Source of the DNA: Budorcas taxicolor | Taxonomy: Eukaryota; Chordata; Mammalia; Artiodactyla; Bovidae | NCBI RefSeq assembly: GCF_023091745.1 | Contig: NC_068915.1 | Span: 54,122,001 to 54,186,000 of the forward strand | DNA length: 64,000 nt | Direction: 5' to 3' | Part shown: in pieces, positions 1 through 11,122 of the stretch | Layout of the letters: every line of letters starts with the position of its first letter | Numbering within the stretch: the first letter of the stretch is position 1 | Made by a program: the position numbers and the translations under genes | The notes under the pieces: model-generated | What the model was told of the DNA's origin: nothing | Databases searched by the model: none | The model's input: the letters and a program-made list of their open reading frames with translations, nothing else

Positions 1-1270
1 ATTTATTGATGTAATTTACCAGACACACACATACACCTACAGAGATACAGTAGAATAAATGCTAAATAAACATATATACCAAGTACTAGAACATTAAACT
101 GTTTGAAGTGATATGCTTACAGAAAAAAATATATAAACACTAGTGAATATCACATTTTAATAGTATATTTTTCCCTGTTTACAGACTTCTTAGAACTCAT
201 GGACAACATGACCATTTAAAAAACTAGATTAAATAGGATTATTTCTATTTCAGAACTACAATTGCTAAGGGAGAATGAAAGTGCATGAACCAGTGGGATA
301 GTTCCATTGAAAACAGAAAGTTTAAAAGGAAAACCATGATTTATACAATCTCAGCTGCCCCCTTGCTAATAAAGCAAGGATGAAGTCTATTGGGAACTTG
401 TGAGCATGAGCGTGCTAACTGCTCCACCAGGTAGCAGCAGGGAGGCTCCCAGGGATAATTATCACCTCTGAGGAAGCAGTAGTTCCGGAAATGATGTTCA
501 TCATCGATAAAAGGGGAAGGCCCCTCACAAGCATTCTGTTCCAAGCTATAAAGTTCCTTTGTTTTCAGAAGAAGCAGTTATGAATTAAGGCCCACTGCTG
601 TTCAAATAATTAGGATTTGTGGTGTTTAAGAATTACTTCCATTAGAGAAGTAAAATGGTATTAATAGTGCGGCAACAAGCTGTGAAATATAGAAACATTA
701 CTTCCTAAGACAGCTGTTCAACTGCTGTTAAAATATGCAAACTTTCCTAGAAAAAAATGTTTCTTTGTAGTCAATCATCAGTGCCTGGCTAGCAAACAAA
801 AACAAAGGTGAGAAATAATAGCCCCATAAAAAGCAGAGTTCTTTTGAGCTATTGAAACAATTATGGCACAAACTAAATCACTAAGGGAATAGAGAATCAT
901 TTCAGGATCATGGAATTAAAGAGTGGGAATTAAGTGATCAATACATAAAAGATGTATTAACAGAATGCTTAAGAAAATAGCAATTCACAAGGGAAGTTCA
1001 CCTGAGAAGGAAAACCTGCTTTACTAGAGAAACAGCACATTTTAATATGATTCTTGTGGGGATAAGATTCTTGTGGGGATAAATATGTGGATAAATGAAG
1101 ATAAGTTCTGTTTATTCAGTCATCAAAAACATTGTTTTCCCATGTAAAGATTTGAGCTTTCTAAATAACAGTGAAGATACTGTAATCCCTTAAATTGAGG
1201 ATTATACTTTGGTCATTTGTCTGTGATGATGACAAATTGAGGCAATATTTAGGGGGAAAATACTTACATG
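1..1270. other. Unique AT-rich sequence, no gene seen
   Basis: I recognise no repeat family and no coding signal. Bases 341-544 are richer in G+C and more complex than their surroundings; the only open frame there (67 codons, minus strand) has no recognisable domain. A 17-bp tandem duplication sits at 1049-1082. Confidence 0.6.
1049..1082. repeat. Perfect 17-bp tandem duplication
   Basis: The unit gattcttgtggggataa occurs twice head to tail (1049-1065 and 1066-1082) with no mismatch. With no spacer or poly(A) tract it looks like replication slippage or a small repair duplication, not a retroposon scar. Confidence 0.9.
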
Positions 1271-1553
1271 GGGCTTCCCAGGTGTTGCAGTTCAGTTGTG
1301 TCCAACTCCTTGCAACCCCATGGACTGCAGCATGCAGGCTTCCCTGTCCATCACCAACTCCTGGAGCCATTATCTTTGCTAACCTATGGCCTTAGCCTGC
1401 CAGGTTCCTCTCTCCTTGGATTCTCCAGACAAAAATCATGGGGTGGGTTGCCATGCCCTCCTCCAGGGGGTTGTCTTGATCCAAGGATCTAACCTGGATC
1501 TCACACACTGCAGGCAGATTCTTTACCATCTGAGCCACCAGTGAAGGCCCCCC
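1271..1553 (-). mobile_element. Bov-tA-type SINE, composite
   Basis: Read on the minus strand, the tRNA-derived head lies at the high-coordinate end (reverse complement of the ctggtggctcagatggtaaag class). The low-coordinate half (about 1289-1366) matches the shared 3' end of BovB and Bov-A, with a gtgtccaactccttgcaac core. A 15-base plus-sense head-like piece at 1271-1285 suggests two SINE fragments joined. TSDs are not clear. Confidence 0.8.
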
Positions 1554-1865
1554 AAATAGACTTAAGTAATTGAATAAGTAGGAAAAGTTAATGAATATAT
1601 CAAAGAAGCAAACTGTGATGACTTCAAAATTAAAAAAATAACTCAGTAAGGAAGTAATATGCTTTACTAAGAACTCCTCAAACCTATTAACTGAACTATC
1701 TATGATCTAGTTATTTGCTTTAGCTGTTTGTTGCATCCCTCTATACCAAACATAGGTATATAAACAAAGTATATTTTAATATTAAATTTATCCTTAAGAA
1801 TTTAAGCTCCTCAATATAATCACTTTATAACCTGTCCCAAATAAGGGAATAGCTATATACACTTT

Positions 1866-2853
1866 AAAGAAATAGAGGAAAATAATAGAATAGGAAAGAA
1901 TAGAGATCTCTTCAAGAAAATTAGAGATACCAAGGGAATATTTTATACAAAGATAGGCACAATAAAGGACAGAAATTGTAGGGACCTAACAGAAGCAGAA
2001 GCTATTAAGAAGAGGTGACAAGAATACACAGAAGAACTGTAGAAAAAATATCTTCACAATCCAGATAATCACAATGATATGATCGCTCACCTAGAACCAG
2101 ACATCCTGGAATGGGGGGTCAAGCAGGACTTAGGAAGGATCACTACAAACAAAGCTAGTGGAGGTGATGGAATTCCAGTTGAGTTATTTCCAATTCTAAA
2201 TTGATGCTGTGAAAATGCTGCACTAAATATGCCAGCAAATTTGGAAAACTCAGCAGTGGCCACAGGACTGGAAAAGGTTAGTTTTCATTCCAATCCCAAA
2301 GAAGGCAATTCCAAAAGAACGTTCAGACTACCACACAATTGCACTCATCTCACATGCTAGTAAAGTAATGCTCAAAATTCTCCAAGCCAGGCTTGAACTG
2401 TACGTGAACTGTGAACTTCTGGATGTTAGAGCTGGATTTAGAAAAGGCAGCTCTTTTTGAACCAGAGCTCAATTTGAACCAGAGATCAAATTGCCAACAT
2501 CCATTTGATCATCAAAAAAGCAAGACAATTGCAGAAAAACATCTATATCTGCTTTATTGACTATGCCAAAGCCTTTGACTGTGTGGATCACAACCAACTG
2601 CAAAATTTTGAAAGAGATGGGAATACCAGAGCACCTGACCTGCCTTTTAGAAATCTGTATGCAGGTCAGGAAGCAAAAGTTAGAACTGGACATAGGAGAT
2701 GACAGATGATGAGACTGTTTGATGGCATCACCAACTCAATGGACATGAGTTGGAGTAAACTCCAGGAGTTGGTGATGCACAGGGAGGCCTGGTGTGCTGT
2801 AGTCCATGGGGTTGCAGAGTCAGACATGGTGAACGACTGAACTGTACTGAACT
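1866..2853 (+). mobile_element. BovB LINE (RTE), 5'-truncated and internally deleted
   Basis: The sequence runs from the endonuclease-RT linker of BovB through the start of reverse transcriptase; the RT motif A region FIDYAKAFDCVDH is readable at about 2550-2590. At about 2695 it jumps from the segment just after the RTGH codons straight to the extreme 3' end (gatgacagatgatgag), losing roughly 0.9 kb compared with intact copies such as 39895-41930. A small local duplication sits near 2450-2480. It ends in an actgaact-type tail. Frameshifts and stops are frequent, so it is dead. Confidence 0.92.
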
Positions 2854-3029
2854 AATCTTTAAACAGGAAATTTCAACATTCTTTATGTACTAATAGTAAA
2901 ATATTAGTGACTTATTAAACATAAACTATATTATTTGGTTACAATGTAATGGTTACGTTAGTTTATCTTTCACTGATTTCTCTAAACTTTATATTTAATA
3001 TGGTAATACACATTACAAAGATTCCACCC

Positions 3030-3302
3030 TGGAGAAGGCAATGGCACCCTACTCCAGTACTCTTGTCTGGAAAATCCCATGGATGGAGGAGTCTGGTGGG
3101 CTGCAGTCCATGGGGTCGCAAAGAGATGGACACAACTGAATGACTTCTCTTTCACTTTTCACTTTTATGCATTGGAGAAGGAAATGGCAACCCACTCCAG
3201 TGTTCTTGCCTGGAGAATCCCAGGGACGGGGGAGCCTGGTGGGCTTCCATCTATGGGGTCGCACAGAGTCGGACACGACTGAAGCAACTTAGGAGCAGCA
3301 GC
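3030..3302 (+). mobile_element. Bov-A2 SINE, two BovA monomers
   Basis: Two related monomers each contain ggagaaggNaatggcaNCC, cactccagtNttcttgcctgg and a gggtcgca(c/a)agag block, joined by a cacttttcacttttatgcatt linker near 3150-3175. The 3' end is agcagcagc. Bov-A2 lacks an RT and is thought to use BovB enzymes through its shared 3' end. Its tail abuts the 5' edge of the next BovB piece. Confidence 0.93.
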
Positions 3303-4276
3303 AAACCTGTATACAGGTCAGGAAGCAACAGTTAGATCTGGACATGGAACAACAGACTGGTTCTAAATAGGAAAAGGAGTACATCAAGGCTGTATATTGT
3401 CAGCCTGCTTATTTTGTTTCTATTCAGAGTACATCGTGAGAAACGCTGGGCTGCAGGAAGTACAAGCTGGAATCAAGATTGCCGGGACAAATATCAATAA
3501 CCTCAGATATGCAGATGACACCACCCTTATGGCAGAAAGTGAAGAACTAAAGAGCCTCTTGATGAAAGTGAAAGAGGAGAGTGAAAAAGTTGGCTTAAAG
3601 CTCAACATTCAGAAAACTAAGATTATGGCATCCAGTCCCATCACTTCATGGGAAACAGATGGGGAAACATTGGGAACAGTGGCTGACTTTATCTTTTTGG
3701 GCTCCAAACATCACTGCAGAGGGTGATCGCAGCCATGAAATTAAAAGACGCTTATTCTTTGGAAGGAAAGTTAAGGCCAACCTAGATAGCGTATTAAAAA
3801 GCAGAGACATTACTTTGTCAACAAAGGTCCGTCTAGTCAACGCTATGGTTATTCAGTAGTCATGTATGGATGTGAGAGTTGGACTATAAAGAAAGCTGTG
3901 TGCTGATGATTTGATGCTTTTGAACTGTGGTGTTGGAGAAAACTGTTGAGAGTCCCTTGGACTGCAAGGAGATCCAACCAGTCCATCCTAAAGGAGATCA
4001 GTCCTGGGTGTTCATTGGAAGGACTGATTTTGAAGCTGAAATTCCAATACTTTGGCCACATGATGTGAAGAGCTGACTCACTGGAGAAGACCCTGATGCT
4101 GGGAAAGATTGAGGTTTGGAGGAGAAGGGGATGGCAGAAGATGATATTGTTGGATGGCATCACCAACTCAATGGACATGGGTTTAGGTAGACTCTGGGAG
4201 TTGGTGATGGATAGGGAAGCCTGGAGTGCTGCGGTTCACAGGGTTGCAAAGAGTCAGACAAGACTGACTGAACTGA
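3303..4276 (+). mobile_element. BovB LINE 3' third, 5'-truncated
   Basis: Begins inside the RT domain (NLYTGQEAT-like reading) and runs to the 3' end with an actgactgaactgag tail. A readable frame at 3397-3726 carries LRYADDTTLMAES, the RT active-site motif C (YADD). Frameshifts follow near 3720. Its first about 46 bases duplicate the last RT bases kept in the copy at 1866-2853, so it is a separate insertion, not the missing half of that copy. Confidence 0.92.
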
Positions 4277-4290
4277 GAGCTGAGAACCAC

Positions 4291-4366
4291 TGCTAAGTTG
4301 TTTCAGTTGTGTCTGACTCTTTGCAACCCCATGGACTGTAGCACACCAGGCTCCTCTGTCCATAGG
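4291..4366 (-). mobile_element. Bov-tA/BovA SINE fragment
   Basis: About 76 bases with the tgctaagttgtttcagttgtg and ctgactctttgcaaccccat blocks of antisense BovA, cut off after the ctcctctgtcc block. The tRNA-like head is missing. Confidence 0.82.
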
Positions 4367-4624
4367 GATTCATGTTCTTAAATTTGTGAACATTTCCTTT
4401 TTATTGTTGTCTGTTTACAAACTAGTCAGTTATTTTCAGAGCCCATATTTTTCCTGATATAAAGACATCCAACTGTGCTCAACAAACAGAATCACTGTTT
4501 TTTGACCTCTGCTTTTGGAGCTGAAGTTTCTTTGTTCAAGTGACCACGAGTTGCAGTATCAAGTATTTTGTCACTCTAAAATGGAAACTGTTTTTTCCAG
4601 TCTATGATTACAATTTCCTCTCAG
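4367..4624. other. Unique sequence
   Basis: No repeat family or coding signal recognised in this short AT-rich interval. Confidence 0.5.
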
Positions 4625-4840
4625 GTATTCCCAATGGTGTTAATGGTAAAGAATTCACCTGCCAATGCAGGAGATGCAAGAGACAAGGGTTTGATACATG
4701 CGTTGGGAAGATTCCCTGGAGTAGGAAATGGCAACCCAATCCATTATTCATTTCTGAAAAATTCCACACATAGGCAAGGCTGGTGGGCTATTGTCCATTG
4801 AGCTGCAAAGAATCAGACATGACTGAGTGATAGAACACAC
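4625..4840 (+). mobile_element. Bov-tA SINE, diverged
   Basis: The tRNA-derived head (taatggtaaagaattcacct, gcaggagatgcaagag) is followed by ggaaatggcaacccaatcca and the gctgcaaagaatcagacatg end block. Many substitutions suggest an older subfamily. An acacacatacacacacac run follows directly (about 4834-4852). Confidence 0.88.
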
Positions 4841-4899
4841 ATACACACACACTGGTCACCAACTGGACACTTAGCCAAAGTCTCATATTTTAGATCATA

Positions 4900-5310
4900 T
4901 GTTTAGGCTTGGGCAGAATACCAATTCTTGATATGAAATTCTGTATCTGTTAGGTTAAGGTAGGTTGCTCTGCATTGACATATAATCCCAAAACAATATT
5001 TGTTCATTTCTCTCACTCTATATGATCATCATTAGCAAAGGGGCTCCATTCACCCCACGGAACCAAGGCTGATAAAGGTGCCCTGAGTCAGTGATGCTTC
5101 CAGAATTCTCATAAGAAAGGGAAATGAATGCAGCTAATTGTAAACAATGTCTAACAGCTTCTATCTATAAGTGAAGAAAGTCACTCCTGCTACAATTTCA
5201 TTAACTAAACCACAGAAAATATGGTCACATCTAACCGCAAAAGACAAAGTGCCTTGCAACTATAAGGGCAGAAAGAAGGGAGAACTGAAATGTTTGACAA
5301 CAGCTTTAAT
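4900..5310. mobile_element. Possible ancient mammalian repeat, strongly diverged
   Basis: Blocks such as taggttaaggtaggttgctc, ttgttcatttctctcactc and a later cacatctaaccgcaa resemble, in order, an old mammalian interspersed repeat also suspected at 61690-62040. I cannot name the family with confidence; divergence is high. Confidence 0.3.
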
Positions 5311-5330
5311 GTTGTTCAGGAATCTAATTA

Positions 5331-5383
5331 TAACAATAGCAATAATCACCATCATCATCGCCATAATTACCATCATCATCTCA
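5331..5383. repeat. Low-complexity (ATC/ATT)n tract
   Basis: Imperfect trinucleotide-like run of atcaccatcatcatcgcc type, about 50 bases. It is degenerate, so unlikely to be highly variable. Confidence 0.8.
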
Positions 5384-5679
5384 GTTAGAAGGAGTGTCAG
5401 GGAAAGTTTCATGAAATCATAACTAAATGGATATTGGAAAACAATATATTAACTAAGGAAAAAAGAAGTGTGGAAAGTTATTTTACAGAGGAATAACTTC
5501 TGTGGACTCCTTGAGAGGAAAGGGACAGATGTACATTGGAGAAAAAGAAATCAAATGTGGTTGTGAGGCAAAAAGAATATGTCAAAGTGGAAATCATGTT
5601 AAGGGTTTTCATCTTTGTTTTAAGAGTAAAAGAAAGCTATTAAAGGACTACAGTAGTGCAAAAAAGGAAAATAATACTT

Positions 5680-6215
5680 AGGAATAAACTTAATCAATGA
5701 GACAAAAGGCTGGTACCTGAAAGTAACAAAACTTTGCTGAATGAAATTAACGACAATACAAATAAATGGAAAAACATCCATGTTCATGAAGAGGAAGGCT
5801 TAATATTGGTAAGATGGCAATACTACCCGAAATGATTGACAAGTTCAACACAATCCCTATCACTCTATCAATCTTTTTTGCAGAAATAAAAAAAAAATCC
5901 GTTCAAAGATTTACATGGAATCTAAGAAATATTGAATAACCAAAACAATCTTAGAAAAGAACAAAGTTGAATGTCTCATACTTCTTGATTCCAAAATTTA
6001 ATACAAAGGCATTGTGATCCAGTGTTGTACTGGCATTGAACCAGACATATAGGCCAACAGAACAGAACAGAGAGTCCAGAAATAAACTGTCCCAAACGGT
6101 AAAATGATTTTCAGCAAGAGTATGAAGACCATCCAAAGGATGAGGATCATCTGTTTAACAGATGGTGCTGGGAAAACATCCACGTGCAAAAAAATAATAA
6201 TAAAAATAAAGTTTT
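5680..6215 (+). mobile_element. Old L1 fragment (L1M type), ORF2 region
   Basis: Contains the L1 ORF2 string of blocks ggaataaacttaatcaatgag, aaaaacatccatgttcatg, aattgatctatag-like and acagatggtgctgggaaaac in the right order on the plus strand. Reading frames are shattered. It ends in an A-rich aataataataaaaataaag run that may be internal, not a true 3' tail. Confidence 0.8.
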
Positions 6216-6668
6216 TAAAGGGTTAACTTAATGTTAGGTATATTTAACCATAATTTTTAAAATTTGGGCAACATATCTTACCTTCTTTAGTTCTAACTGA
6301 TTATTCATAACTCATAATTTTCAGAAAATTATCTTAAAAGCTTCATAATTTATTTTAAAGTCACTTTTTAAAATTATAATTGTGGTACAAAGATTTGTAG
6401 TAATTTTTCATATACAACATGGTGAGCTTATATATATAAAGTATATTTTGATAAAACTATCATCAGGGTCTTTGCCATAACCATATCCATCAACTCTAAA
6501 AGTTTCCTCTTGCCCTCATTACTTGTCATAAGTATTATTTGTGTGTATGTGAGAGAGAGCAAGAGAGAGACACAATATAAGATCTACTTTCTTAACAAAT
6601 ATTTAAGTATACAAGGAGTGTTATAAACTACATACAGTAGTAGATCTCTAGTACCTATTTATCTTGCC
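6216..6668. other. Unique AT-rich sequence
   Basis: No repeat family named. A short purine-rich gagagagagcaagagagaga tract lies at about 6551-6570. The sequence gtggtacaaagatttgtagt with nearby gtcataagtatt could be an old L1 3' UTR trace, but it is too weak to call. Confidence 0.5.
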
Positions 6669-6888
6669 TAACTCATTGGAAAAGACTCTGATGCTGGGAG
6701 GGATTGGGGGCAGGAGGAGAAGGGGATGACAGAGGATGAGATGACTGGACGGCATCACCGACTCAATGGACGTGAGTCTGAGTGAACTCCAGGAGTTGGT
6801 GATGAACAGGGAGACCTGGCGTGCTGCGATTCATGGGGTCGCAAAGAGTCTGACACGACTGAACGACTGAACTGAACTGAACTGAACT
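6669..6888 (+). mobile_element. BovB LINE 3' end, strongly 5'-truncated
   Basis: Only the last about 220 bases of BovB are present: ctgatgctgggagggattgg, ggggatgacagaggatgaga, then the tail (actga)n at 6863-6886. The tandem pentamer tail marks the younger tail type. No coding potential. Confidence 0.95.
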
Positions 6889-8045
6889 TTGACTAGTCCT
6901 TGTTTTCTCCCTCTCAAATCTTGGCAAGCACCATTTCATTCACTGCTTCTATGAGTTTCACTATGTCAGTTTCTCTCTCCACATTCAGAATTTATCTGTA
7001 AAAATATGTACAATTTAGTTATCTTCATTTATTTTGTGGTCATGTCTTTATTCTTTAATTTATAAGTTCTGCCTTTGCAAAATAATTCTTAAAATACTCA
7101 GACAAAAATGCATTCAAGTCAGAAAATGTGGTTTTGATTGAGTGCTTAATTAATTTTTATATATAAGCATATCATATTTTTGCTGAATAATAGCATATCC
7201 ATTTTTTAGAATCCTCAACTATTTAAAGCAAAATAAAGTCTGGAAAATAATATAAGAAATGTTTTTTTCTGCATCTGAAGTCAAATTCATGTTTCTCATA
7301 ACAAGAGAGAAATGAGCCAGTCCTCAGACAAAATGGTATTGAAATATTACATATTTTAAGAATCAAGGTCACTGCCGCCACTTGCTGATTATTTAGTTCT
7401 TCCACTCAGCCCTATAAAATGTCAGCCTATGAAATGGAGTTGCTAAAAATGAACAATGAGAACCTAACAATTAGGAAACAAAGTTTGGGGTTGTTCAGTG
7501 CAGTTCATTAGGGAGAGTAACTCTGAATTTTTCAAAGATAAACTATTTATATTTTGGGAAAGATAAAATTTTATTCAGTTCATTATGATGACACAGCAGA
7601 AATTTGCAATTAATTTTAGAAATGTTATCTAAGAGATGACATGCTTGTAAAAAGATTATAATTTATAATTTTAAGCTTCACTACTTATAAAAATTTACTT
7701 ATTCCAGAAACAGGTATGCATATATGAATGCCAGGAAAACCATATGTTTTTATATTTCACTCAGCATGTTTTAGGTTAATCCTTTGGTTAAAAATTCAAA
7801 GTTAAACACGTAAACAAGGCAAAAAAATTAACTTGTTAAGGCAACAAAAAAATCTACGAAACTTCATAACTGAATTGTGTTGGAGTATCATAAAATGTTG
7901 ACGGTCATTTGTAAACATGACCTACATCCTCATCTGATTCTTGCACATCTCTCAAAAAATGAACATTGCACAGAAAATGAATCAAACAAGAGAAGATATT
8001 TTTGTAGTTATGTGTTTAGACTTCTATTGCTTCTCTAAGAAGTTA
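6889..8045. other. Unique AT-rich sequence, no gene seen
   Basis: Nothing recognisable on either strand; short open frames only (the longest about 60 codons at 7223-7405, minus). No CpG-rich or conserved-looking block stands out. Confidence 0.55.
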
Positions 8046-8275
8046 ACACAAATTTGGTGGCTCAAAGCAATATAGATCAATTATCAACTTATAGTTCCAT
8101 GAGTTGGAAATCTGATTTCTGTATTAAAATAAATGTCAGTAGGGTTGAATTCCTTTCTGGAGACTCTATGAGATGCATTTCATTGTCTTTTACAGGTTCT
8201 ATAAGCTACTGCATTCCTTGGCTAGTGGCTTACTGCTTCCATCATCAAAATCAGTTATGTCAAATATCTCCATGA
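8046..8275 (-). mobile_element. MaLR-type (MLT1-like) LTR fragment
   Basis: Antisense blocks ggtggctcaaagcaatatag, ttcctttctggagactctat and actgcattccttggctagtg match the 3' half of the old MaLR LTR whose other copies lie at 25605-26180 (plus) and 43131-43424 (minus). Highly diverged, no internal retroviral sequence. Confidence 0.55.
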
Positions 8276-8951
8276 ATTTAGTCAGAAAGTCTTCCCAGTT
8301 GCTCTGAAGTAAGGAATAACAAGTGGAGAGTATATACTTCCACATGTTTCTGTGCTTAAACAAATAAAAAGGATATAAAGCCACATTGTGCGAAAGAGGA
8401 TTCCATGATACATCTATATCAGTGCTTGATATACTATTTTTCATATAAAGATTTTACTTCCCTTTTTACTATGTATTTACAGTTCACTCTGCATTTTGTA
8501 GTACATTTTCTCTGGCATTTTGTTTGGATGATACAATCACTAGGATATTATAGAGATATAATAAATCATGGCATAAAACATCTTTGTTTGATGGAAATTA
8601 AAGTTATTCTAGTTATTACTAAAAATGTCACACATATAGCATCAAATGATTCTGTATACATGCCAGTAGGTACTGATGGTATTATCTCTGAAAGTAATAT
8701 TTTTAAAGTAAAGTCCACATGTATTGTGGTGCACATGATAAGTCAGGGAGATGAGGTATCTGTCCCAATCTCCTTCCAGTTTTTCCTCTTTTTTTCTTCA
8801 AAGTCAAGAAAGCTTAAGAACTCATTTCCTAGACTCATTTGCACCTAGGAGCCCTAATGAGACTATTTCATTTGTTATAAATTTACTACTACTTTTTACT
8901 ACTTTCTTTGTCTGATAGATTTATTTGCAATATTTTTCTGTTTCTTTAAAA
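8276..8951 (+). other. Unique sequence with an unexplained 147-codon open frame
   Basis: The plus-strand frame 8405-8848 is open for 147 codons, long for DNA this AT-rich. Its conceptual product is rich in F, Y, I, V and H and shows no domain, signal sequence or repeat I recognise. There is no splice or promoter support. Chance is the likelier explanation. Confidence 0.35.
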
Positions 8952-9287
8952 GGGTGAATTCCCTGGTGGCTCAGACAGTAAAGAATCTGCCTGCAACAGG
9001 AATGAGTGAATGAAAGTCACTCAGTCGTGTCTTACTCTTGCAATTACATGGACTATACAGTCCATGGAATTCTCTAGGCCAGAATACTGAAGTGGGTAGG
9101 CTTTTCCTTCTCCAGGCTGTAACAGGAGACTTGGGTTCAATTCCTGGATCTAGAAGATCCCCTGGAAAAGTGAGTAGCAACCCACTCCAGTATTCTTGCC
9201 TGGAGAATTCCATGGACAGAGGATCCTGTAAAGCCATAACCCATGGGGTCGCAAAGAGTCAGATATGACTGAGTGACTAACACAAAC
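8952..9287 (+). mobile_element. Bov-tA SINE interrupted by a second SINE
   Basis: The plus-strand SINE reads ccctggtggctcagacagta then aaagaatctgcctgc, is broken at 9002-9120, and resumes with aggagacttgggttcaattc through to the end block gggtcgcaaagagtcagata. The Pol III B-box-like gggttcaattc is kept. The interruption is an opposite-strand SINE with a 7-bp TSD. Confidence 0.93.
9002..9120 (-). mobile_element. BovA SINE fragment nested in a SINE
   Basis: Antisense BovA blocks gtcactcagtcgtgtcttac and tccatggaattctctaggcc lie inside the plus-strand SINE. The heptamer aacagga is duplicated at 8995-9001 and 9121-9127. Removing the insert and one copy restores the host consensus, which proves the order of insertion. 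Confidence 0.9.
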
Positions 9288-9601
9288 ACAATCAATCATA
9301 ATAAACATTTTTATATAATAAAATGATTTAAATTATATATTTTCATTTAAAATTTCAGCTGCATCCAAAGAACATAAATTTCTATTTTTATCAGATTATT
9401 ATCAGAAAACAGGATCTGATTTAGAGTATAATATCAAGTTATTTCAAGAAAGGAATGATTTCTTTTTTTTTTTTTAACATACTCCATTGTATTTTATATT
9501 TATTTTCTTATTTTTATTAAACCTACTTAGAAATGTGTATGAGTAGATACATTCCCAAAGATTTATACCAAGGAATTAAGTCTGATTATTTTTACATCAC
9601 T
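9288..9601. other. AT-rich spacer with a poly(T) run
   Basis: No element named. A T run of about 13 bases lies near 9462-9475 and could be the tail of an old antisense insertion, but no body follows that I recognise. Confidence 0.5.
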
Positions 9602-10276
9602 TCAGTTCAGTTAAGTTCAGTGGCTCAGTCGTGTCCGACTCTTTGCGATCCCATGAATCGCAGCACCCCAGGCCTCCCTGTCCATCACCATCTCCTGGAG
9701 TTCACTCAGACTCATGTCCATCGAGTCCGTGATACCATCCAGCTATCTCATCCTCAGCTGTCCCCTTCTCCTCCTGCCCCCAATCCCTCCCAGCATCACA
9801 GTCTTTTCCAATGAGTCAACTCTTTGCATGAGGTGGCCAAAGTATTGGAGTTTCAGCTTTAGCATCATTCCTTCCAAAGAAATCCCAGGGTTGATCTCCT
9901 TCAGAATGGACTGGTTGGATCTCCTTGCAGTCCAAGGGACTCTCAAGAGTCTTCTCCAACACCACAGTTCAAAAGCATCAATTCTTTGGTGCTCAGCCTT
10001 CTTCACAGTCCAACTCTCACATCCATACATGACCACAGGAAAAACCATAACCTTGACTAGACGGACCTTAGTCGGCAAAGTAATGTCTCTGCTTTTGAAT
10101 ATACTATCTAGGTTGGTCATAACTTTTCTTCCAAGGAGTAAGTGTCTTTTAATTTCATGGCTACAGTCACCATCTGCAATGATTTTGGAGCCCCCAAAAA
10201 TAAAGCCTGACACTGTTTCCACTGTTTCCCCATCTATCTCCCATGAAGTGATGGGACCAGAGGCCAGGATCTTCAT
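9602..10276 (-). mobile_element. BovB LINE 3' end, 675 bp
   Basis: On the minus strand it runs from the ITSWEIDGE codons through the C-terminal domain to the 3' tail at 9602-9615. A single minus-strand frame (9743-10276, 177 codons) is open and covers the region after the RT core: SHEIKR, VFPVVMYGCESW, RRLLRVPWTARRSNQS and the basic GGRRRRGQ stretch. It lacks the endonuclease and the RT catalytic motifs, so it is inactive. Few stops suggest it is fairly young. Confidence 0.95.
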
Positions 10277-11122
10277 TATTCATTATTCAATAACTTTATC
10301 ACGTCTACAAACTGTCACAATGTCTATCTACAAATAATCATATACACACTCTGCCCTACTGTTTACATTGTCTCCCTGAATGGAATAAAACACCCATTAG
10401 AGCAGAGAGTTTTATCCTGTTTTGATTACAAAAGTTTGTTGCATATATAGATGAGTACCTGGCACTCTTCTGTGGCTGAATACCATTTGCTGAAAGGATT
10501 GACTGATGGAGCACCTATCATATCTCAGGCACTGTTGTAGGTTCTTGAGGTATATCTTCAAAGAAAGCAAAGATTCTTGTGGAACTTATAGTCTATGGAT
10601 TAGAGAAAGTCACATAGCCAAAGATCAGTCTTCATACAATTAAGTTATATGGAATAGTAAAAGCTGAGTATTAAGGAAAATAGAGCATGACAAAGGCAAA
10701 AAAAAAAAAAAAAAGCCAGAAGTCATTGGTTAGGAAGAGAGGTTGTTGAAGCAGTAGATTTTTTTGGTTTGTTTGTTTGTTTTTTAACGTTGTCATGGCA
10801 GGATGTGTTAAGAAGAAATGATTAAGTGAAATCTTAGAGGTAAAGGAGTTAATCATGAGGATGGAAGAAGATGAAAAATGTCAAGTTGAAGGTACTTACA
10901 CCTTAGAGAAATGAGAATTCCCTGAAGGGCAAAGGTTAAAGTAGATATAGGGATGGACAGGTGGTGAAGAGACCAGAGGTGTAAGGCATCGTGCAACTCA
11001 TGTGGATCCAGAGCCCAGAAAGAACTTTGTTTCATTGTGAGTCAAACAGGAGGCTCGAATAATTTTGAGCAAACAAGTGTGGTTTTACTTGAAAAGGATC
11101 ATTCTGATTAATTGCTGTTTTC
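10277..11122. other. Mostly unique sequence, one possible old LINE fragment
   Basis: At about 10520-10640 the order tctcaggcactgttgtaggt, aaagattcttgtggaactta resembles the L2/L3/MIR class of ancient mammalian repeats. A 17-18 base A run is at about 10700-10717. The stretch 10880-11050 is more complex but has no coding or repeat identity I can support. Confidence 0.45.

Noticed and set aside
9714..10337. 207-codon plus-strand frame as a gene
   Set aside because: It is the antisense shadow of the minus-strand BovB C-terminal frame (9743-10276), an effect of that element's codon use.
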